From Lawsonibacter sp. (GTDB taxonomy: Bacteria > Bacillota > Clostridia > Oscillospirales > Oscillospiraceae): a stretch of 8,699 nucleotides of DNA. Every line of letters starts with the position of its first letter. Position 1 is the stretch's first letter. Positions 4,537 to 8,699 of this stretch are shown piece by piece. A program made the position numbers and the translations under genes. Where the stretch lies: assembly GCA_020025455.1 (NCBI GenBank), contig JAHHSC010000057.1:1-8699 (forward strand). The letters run 5' to 3'. The notes beneath the pieces were generated by a model. That model was not told where the DNA came from. It saw only the letters and a program-made list of their open reading frames with translations, and did not search any database.

Positions 4537-7470
4537 TTACTGTGCCTTTCTGGCCTCAATGGCTGCCATCAGGCTGCGGATGCGGATCTTGACCGCACCC
4601 AGGTTGCTGATCTCGTCGATTTTCAACTGGGTATAGAGCTTGCCGCCCTCCTCCAGAATGGAGCGCATCTCATCGCCGGTGATGGCGTCGATGCCGCAGC
4701 CGAAGCTGACCAGCTGGATCAGCTCCATGTCCGGCTGGGTGCAGACGTACCGGGCGGCATTGTACATCCGGGCGTGGTAGGTCCACTGGTTCAGCACCTG
4801 GCGCGGCTCCCTGTCCTCCAGGTAAGCAACTGCATCCTCGGTGATGAGGGTGAAGCCGTAGGAGGTGATGAGGTCGTTGATGCCGTGGTTGATTTCGGGG
4901 TCTATGTGGTAGGGCCGGCCTGCCACCACCAGAATGGGCTGGCCCGCCTGACGGGCCTTTGCGATGTAGGTCCTGGCCGTCTCGCGCAGGTCGTTTTTGT
5001 AGGCGTCATAGGCATCGTAGGCGGCCCGGACGGCAGCCACCGTCTCCTTCTTTGGGACGCCGAACTCCTGATGAAACCAGACGGCGGCCCGCTTCTCGAA
5101 GTCCTTTGGGCGGTGCAGACCGCAGTAGGGGTTCAGGTAGCGGACCTGCTTCAGGTGGGGTACATTTGCGGCGATAAGTTCCGGGTAGTAGGCCACTACG
5201 GGGCAGTTATAGTGGTTATCGCTGCTGCCCTCATCAAAGTTATAGGGCATACAGGGGTAGAAAATGGCGTCCACGCCCGCCTCCACCAGCGCCTCCACAT
5301 GGCCGTGAAGCAGTTTGGCCGGGTAGCACACGGTATCGGATGGGATGGTGAGCTGGCCCTTCTGGTAGAGCTTTCGGGAGGACTGGGGGGAGAGTACCAC
5401 CTGAAAGTTCAGGCGGGTAAACAGCTCAAACCAGAAGGGGAGGTTCTCGTACATATTGAGGCCCATGGGGATGCCGATGGTGCCTCTGGAGCCGTCGCCT
5501 GACCCGTTTCCGTGGAGGGCGCGGAGTTTTTCGTACTTATAGCGCATGAGATCCGGGTTCCGGTGGGGTTCCTCCCCAAGGGGGCGGGAGCAGCGGTTGC
5601 CGGACAGATACCGGCGGCCCCCGTCGAAGGAGTTGACGGTGAGGGAGCAGTGGTTGGTGCACAGACCGCAGGTGGCGGGCTTGGCGGTGTGGGAGAACCG
5701 CTGCAGGGCCGCCTCGGTAAGCAGAGTGGACTGCTCCAGGTGCAGATCCCGGGCAGCGAGGGCCGCGCCGAAGGCGCCCATGATGCCCGCAATCACCGGA
5801 CGGGTCACGTTTTTACCCAGCTCCTGCTCGAAGGCACGCAGCACCGCGTCGTTGAGGAAGGTGCCGCCCTGAACCACGATGTTCTGCCCCAAATCATCGG
5901 CGGAGGCGGCCCGGATGACCTTGTAAATGGCGTTCTTCACGATGGAGATGGACAGACCTGCGGAGATATCCTCCACGCTGGCACCGTCCTTCTGGGCCTG
6001 CTTTACGCTGGAGTTCATAAAGACGGTGCAGCGGGACCCCAGGTTCACGGGCCCCTTGGTGAACAGGCCCATCTTGGCAAAATCGGCCACCGGATAGCCC
6101 AGGGCCTTGGCGAACGTCTCGATGAAGGAGCCGCAGCCGGAGGAGCAGGCCTCGTTGAGCATGATGGAGTCCACCGCGCCGTTGCGGATCTTGAAGCACT
6201 TCATGTCCTGACCGCCGATGTCGATGATGAAGTCCACCTGGGGCTGGAAGTGGGCGGCTGCCTTGTAGTGGGCCACCGTCTCCACCAGGCCCAGATCGCA
6301 GTTGAAGGCGTTTTTGATGAGATCCTCGCCGTAGCCGGTGACAGCAGCCCCCTTGATCTGGATGCGGCTGCCGCACAGTCCGTAGATCTTCCGCAGCTGC
6401 TCCAGTACGATGGCAACGGGGTTGCCCAGGTTGGAGTGGTAGTAGGTATAGAGGATGCCGCCGTCAGCGGTAATGAGGACCAGCTTGGTGGTGGTGGAGC
6501 CGGCGTCGATGCCCAGCCAGGCCGGGCCGGAGTAGGTGGCAATGTCCACCTGGGGCGGGGTGGCGGCATTATGTCGGGCACAGAAGTCGTCATATTCCTT
6601 CTGGTCGTTGAACAGGGGCGGCATGGTGTCCACCGTGGTGGTGGCGGAGGCGCTGTCCTCCAGCCGCTTAATCAGGCTTTCATAGGTGGTCACCGGGTAG
6701 TCGGTGGCGCACAGGGCAGAGCCAATGGCGGCGAAGCAGTCGCCGTCCTCGGGGAAAACCGCGTGGTCCTCATCCAGCTTCAACGTCTCCACAAAGCGCT
6801 GCCGCAGCCCCATGAGAAAGTGGAGGGGGCCGCCCAGAAAGACGATCTTGCCCTTCAGCTCACGGCCCTGGGTCAGACCGGCGATGGTCTGATCCACCAC
6901 AGCCTGAAAGATGGAGGCGGCTACGTCCTCTTTCCGGCCGCCCTGATTGAGGATAGGCTGGATGTCCGTTTTGGCGAACACGCCGCAGCGGGAGGCGATG
7001 GGGTAGATCTTCTCATGCTTGAGGGAGAGGGCATCCAGCTCCTGCACGCTGACGTCCATCAGCGTGGCCATCTGGTCGATGAACGCGCCGGTGCCGCCGG
7101 CACAGGAACCGTTCATGCGCTCTTCCAGCGCACCGCCGAAGAAGATGACCTTGGCATCCTCGCCCCCCAGCTCGATGACCGCATCGGTGCCGGGGACAAA
7201 GGTGTTCACCGCGGCAGCGGTGGCATAGACCTCCTGGACAAAGTCGATTTTGGCTCCGTTGGCCACGCCCAGACCGGCAGAGCCGGTGATGGTGACCTTG
7301 ATCTCCTGACCGGCCAGCAGGTCTTGGATGGAGTGAAGGACCTCCAGGGCACATTGGCGGGTTTTGGAGAAATGCCGCTGATAGGAGCGGAACAGCAGTT
7401 TATTTTGTTCGTTCAGCACCACGACCTTCACAGTGGTGGAGCCGATGTCGATACCGACGCGCAGACTCAT
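4537..7470 (-). CDS. Double-ATPase HgdC/BadF-type activase with DUF2229-like region
   Basis: This encodes 977 aa. Two ASKHA ATPase domains of the BcrAD/BadFG/HgdC family occupy about 3-260 and 317-575, each with a phosphate-1 loop (GIDIGSTTVK 6-15; GIDAGSTTTK 320-329), a GGEDAK or GGQDMK motif, and a late GG motif (FLGGP 211-215; VQGGT 533-537). Cluster-ligand cysteines are C123 and C162 in the first and C442 and C481 in the second, both spaced 39 residues, like C127/C166 of the 2-hydroxyglutaryl-CoA dehydratase activator. A Cys-rich linker follows (C601, C604, C608, C627), then a DUF2229-like region (~664-960) with C715, C740, C756, C783 and C925. By family knowledge such proteins couple ATP hydrolysis to injection of a low-potential electron into an Fe-S partner; the acceptor is unknown. 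ATG 7470 has GGGAG 11 bases upstream. It is the first gene of an operon with the 447-aa partner. Confidence 0.88.
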   Translation of the reverse strand: MSLRVGIDIGSTTVKVVVLNEQNKLLFRSYQRHFSKTRQCALEVLHSIQDLLAGQEIKVTITGSAGLGVANGAKIDFVQEVYATAAAVNTFVPGTDAVIELGGEDAKVIFFGGALEERMNGSCAGGTGAFIDQMATLMDVSVQELDALSLKHEKIYPIASRCGVFAKTDIQPILNQGGRKEDVAASIFQAVVDQTIAGLTQGRELKGKIVFLGGPLHFLMGLRQRFVETLKLDEDHAVFPEDGDCFAAIGSALCATDYPVTTYESLIKRLEDSASATTTVDTMPPLFNDQKEYDDFCARHNAATPPQVDIATYSGPAWLGIDAGSTTTKLVLITADGGILYTYYHSNLGNPVAIVLEQLRKIYGLCGSRIQIKGAAVTGYGEDLIKNAFNCDLGLVETVAHYKAAAHFQPQVDFIIDIGGQDMKCFKIRNGAVDSIMLNEACSSGCGSFIETFAKALGYPVADFAKMGLFTKGPVNLGSRCTVFMNSSVKQAQKDGASVEDISAGLSISIVKNAIYKVIRAASADDLGQNIVVQGGTFLNDAVLRAFEQELGKNVTRPVIAGIMGAFGAALAARDLHLEQSTLLTEAALQRFSHTAKPATCGLCTNHCSLTVNSFDGGRRYLSGNRCSRPLGEEPHRNPDLMRYKYEKLRALHGNGSGDGSRGTIGIPMGLNMYENLPFWFELFTRLNFQVVLSPQSSRKLYQKGQLTIPSDTVCYPAKLLHGHVEALVEAGVDAIFYPCMPYNFDEGSSDNHYNCPVVAYYPELIAANVPHLKQVRYLNPYCGLHRPKDFEKRAAVWFHQEFGVPKKETVAAVRAAYDAYDAYKNDLRETARTYIAKARQAGQPILVVAGRPYHIDPEINHGINDLITSYGFTLITEDAVAYLEDREPRQVLNQWTYHARMYNAARYVCTQPDMELIQLVSFGCGIDAITGDEMRSILEEGGKLYTQLKIDEISNLGAVKIRIRSLMAAIEARKAQ

Positions 7471-7508
7471 TGCAGTGAATACTCCCTTTATATGATTCTA
7501 AATGACGG

Positions 7509-7514
7509 TTTATA
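7509..7514 (-). promoter_or_regulatory. Weak -10 box candidate for the activase operon
   Basis: TATAAA on the minus strand, 38 bases before the ATG at 7470. At a 17-base spacing the -35 position would read ATTCTG (complement of 7532-7537), a poor match, so the promoter is either weak or activator-dependent. It may also be misplaced. Confidence 0.35.
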
Positions 7515-7534
7515 TCCTACGCATCCAAGATCAG

Positions 7535-7549
7535 AATTGCAAGGCAATT
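7535..7549. promoter_or_regulatory. Inverted repeat upstream of the activase operon
   Basis: AATTGC-AAG-GCAATT is a perfect 6-bp inverted repeat with a 3-base spacer. It overlaps the expected -35 position of the leftward promoter, a plausible operator or activator site. The binding protein is unknown. Confidence 0.35.
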
Positions 7550-7646
7550 AACGGTATCTTAACGTCGAAACAGGTTGAAACTATGGAGCCTTAACAGAGC
7601 AAACCTAAAATGGCGGCTGAAAAATAGAACAAATTTTCTATATTGG

Positions 7647-7675
7647 TTGACGAACGCGGCTGGATGTAATACAAT
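7647..7675 (+). promoter_or_regulatory. Sigma-A promoter of the SLOG-queH operon
   Basis: TTGACG (7647-7652), a 17-base spacer and TACAAT (7670-7675). Start expected near 7682, about 36 bases before the GTG start. A 6-bp inverted repeat (ATAGAA 7624-7629 / TTCTAT 7636-7641) lies just upstream of the -35 box. No preQ1-riboswitch-like structure was recognised in the short leader. Confidence 0.8.
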
Positions 7676-7717
7676 ATATAATAACAATCAAAAAATAGAA
7701 GGGGAGGGGAGAAGAAC

Positions 7718-8236
7718 GTGGAGCGGAAGGAAATCTGCTGCTTTACCGGGCACCGGCCCAACCGCCTTCCCTGGGGCCGTGACGAGTGGGACCCCCGCTG
7801 TCTGGCGGTGAAACAACAGCTGGAAGCGGCGGTGCAGCGGGCCTATGATCGGGGCTCTCGGCATTTTATCTGTGGCATGGCCCAGGGCGGAGACCTCTAT
7901 TTTGCGGAAGCCGTGCTGGCGCTGCGGGAGCGCTGCCCGGATGCAGCGCTGGAGTGTGCCCGCCCCTGTGAGACGCAGGCCGACCGCTGGCCGCAGGAGG
8001 ACAGGAGGCGCTACCAGGCCATCCTGGACCAGTGCAACTACGAAACCATGGTTCAGCACACCTACGACCGGGGGTGCATGATGCGCCGGAACCGGTACAT
8101 GGTGGACCGCTCGGCCCGGATCATCGCCCTATACGACGGTGTGCCTAAAGGCGGCACCGCCAACACCCTGCTCTACGCCATCCGCAAGGGGCTGGACGTG
8201 GACATCATTGACCCCATAGGAGAAACAAAACCATGA
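7718..8236 (+). CDS. SLOG-family protein (YpsA/DUF1273-like)
   Basis: This encodes 172 aa, close to the usual ~180 aa of YpsA-type proteins. The SLOG (SMF/DprA-LOG) Rossmann-like fold is suggested by the N-terminal CCFTGHRPNRLP (7-18), the glycine-rich GMAQGGD (53-59) and the C-terminal GVPKGGTANT (141-150), the regions that bind a nucleotide-like ligand in this superfamily. YpsA is linked to cell division in some Firmicutes; whether that applies here is unknown. The start is GTG, chosen because GGAGG (7703-7707) stands 10 bases ahead, the family motif begins at residue 7, and no better ATG is near. There is no signal peptide. Its last codon overlaps the first of queH (ATGA), so the two are co-translated. 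Confidence 0.88.
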   Translation: MERKEICCFTGHRPNRLPWGRDEWDPRCLAVKQQLEAAVQRAYDRGSRHFICGMAQGGDLYFAEAVLALRERCPDAALECARPCETQADRWPQEDRRRYQAILDQCNYETMVQHTYDRGCMMRRNRYMVDRSARIIALYDGVPKGGTANTLLYAIRKGLDVDIIDPIGETKP

Positions 8237-8699
8237 GAACTTTAATGCATATCTGTTGTGCGCCCTGCGCCAACCGCCCCATCGCCAACCTGCGCCAGGA
8301 CGGCATCGACGTGACCGGCTACTGGTTCAACCCCAACATTCACCCCTACACCGAGTACCGGGACCGCAAGACCTGTCTGGAGGCATACGCCAAGGAGATC
8401 CATATGCCGCTGGTGGTCATCAACGACTACGGTCTGCGGGAGTTTGTACGCAACGTGGCCGACAACATCGACGGCCGCTGCGCCTACTGCTACTCCTGCC
8501 GCATGGAGGCCACCGCCAAGTACGCCGCGGAGCACGGCTTCGACAGCTTTACCACCTCGCTGCTGATCTCCCCCTATCAGAACCACGACGCAATCCGCAA
8601 GATCGCCCAGGATATGGGGGAGAAGTACGGCGTTGAATTCCTGTACCGGGATTTCCGGCCCCTCTTTCAGGATGGCCAGGAGTTTGCCCGGGAGCACGG
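8233..8699 (+). CDS. queH: Epoxyqueuosine reductase QueH, 5' part (runs off window)
   Basis: The first 155 aa of QueH (DUF208 family) are present; the family is usually about 180-220 aa, so the end lies beyond the window. QueH reduces epoxyqueuosine to queuosine in tRNA, the last step of the pathway, as a non-homologous alternative to cobalamin-dependent QueG. Visible signatures are HICCAPC (C8, C9, C12), NPNIHPYTEY (33-42), CAYCYSCR (C83, C86, C89), TSLLISPYQNH (108-118) and YRDFRP (138-143). The cysteines are the known Fe-S and redox residues of the family. ATG 8233 overlaps the SLOG stop codon and has its own AGGAGA (8218-8223) 9 bases upstream. It shares the promoter at 7647-7675. Confidence 0.95.
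   Translation, partial: MRTLMHICCAPCANRPIANLRQDGIDVTGYWFNPNIHPYTEYRDRKTCLEAYAKEIHMPLVVINDYGLREFVRNVADNIDGRCAYCYSCRMEATAKYAAEHGFDSFTTSLLISPYQNHDAIRKIAQDMGEKYGVEFLYRDFRPLFQDGQEFAREH

Noticed and set aside
4523..4545. Sequencing frameshift as the cause of the split activase
   Set aside because: Not excluded, since the second frame is open upstream of its ATG. A well-placed GAGGGGG directly after the stop makes two real genes the better reading.
4516..7551. Very long open frames on the plus strand (4516-5502 and 5512-7551), opposite the activase gene
   Set aside because: They are antisense mirrors of a GC-rich gene whose minus-strand product has clear family motifs throughout. Their translations are Val/Gly/His/Leu-rich with no recognisable domain and lack matching ribosome-binding sites.
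7676..7717. preQ1 riboswitch ahead of the queH operon
   Set aside because: The leader is only about 36 bases, AT-rich then purine-rich, with no hairpin/pseudoknot pattern of that class.

Overview
The window reads as GC-rich Firmicutes DNA, most like a gut Clostridia of the Oscillospiraceae type (Flavonifractor/Intestinimonas/Oscillibacter-like). The grounds are the 5S rRNA style, GC-rich codon use beside AT-rich sigma-A promoters, strong Shine-Dalgarno sites, an SLH-anchored cell-wall enzyme, a YpsA-type SLOG protein, QueH, and a long BadF/HgdC-type activase typical of strict anaerobes. The genus is an inference; nothing in the window fixes it.

Layout. (1) Positions 1-52 are the 3' end of a 5S rRNA gene, followed by a strong terminator, so the window starts at the tail of an rRNA operon. 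(2) Positions 98-469 hold no convincing gene, but contain an AT-rich sigma-A-like promoter overlapped by an inverted repeat and pointing at no gene. (3) A two-gene minus-strand operon (1603 down to 523) encodes a half-size EamA-type membrane protein and a DUF1643 protein and ends in a strong hairpin terminator. (4) Its promoter is back-to-back with the promoter of a plus-strand secreted SLH-GH25 muramidase (1774-3129). A 13-bp near-perfect palindrome lies between the two -35 boxes. (5) A bidirectional terminator separates the muramidase gene from a convergent minus-strand operon (7470 down to 3179). (6) That operon encodes a 977-aa protein with two HgdC/BadF-like ATPase domains, a Cys-rich linker and a DUF2229-type region, then a 447-aa protein that looks like the remaining C-terminal part of what is often, as far as I recall, one polypeptide of about 1,400 aa. 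(7) Divergent from it is a plus-strand operon of a SLOG/YpsA-family protein and queH, overlapping by ATGA; queH runs off the right edge.

How the genes work together. The minus-strand pair 7470-3179 is the most interesting part. Both ATPase domains keep the two iron-sulfur ligand cysteines at the 39-residue spacing known from the 2-hydroxyglutaryl-CoA dehydratase activator, so one chain could build the inter-domain [4Fe-4S] cluster that normally needs a homodimer. The downstream parts carry further conserved cysteines resembling dehydratase or double-cubane reductase components. An ATP-driven low-potential electron-transfer machine is a reasonable inference, but the substrate is unknown and no ordinary dehydratase subunits lie nearby. 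The SLOG-queH pair links a nucleotide-binding-type fold to queuosine synthesis by translational coupling. The muramidase and the EamA/DUF1643 operon share a divergent control region.
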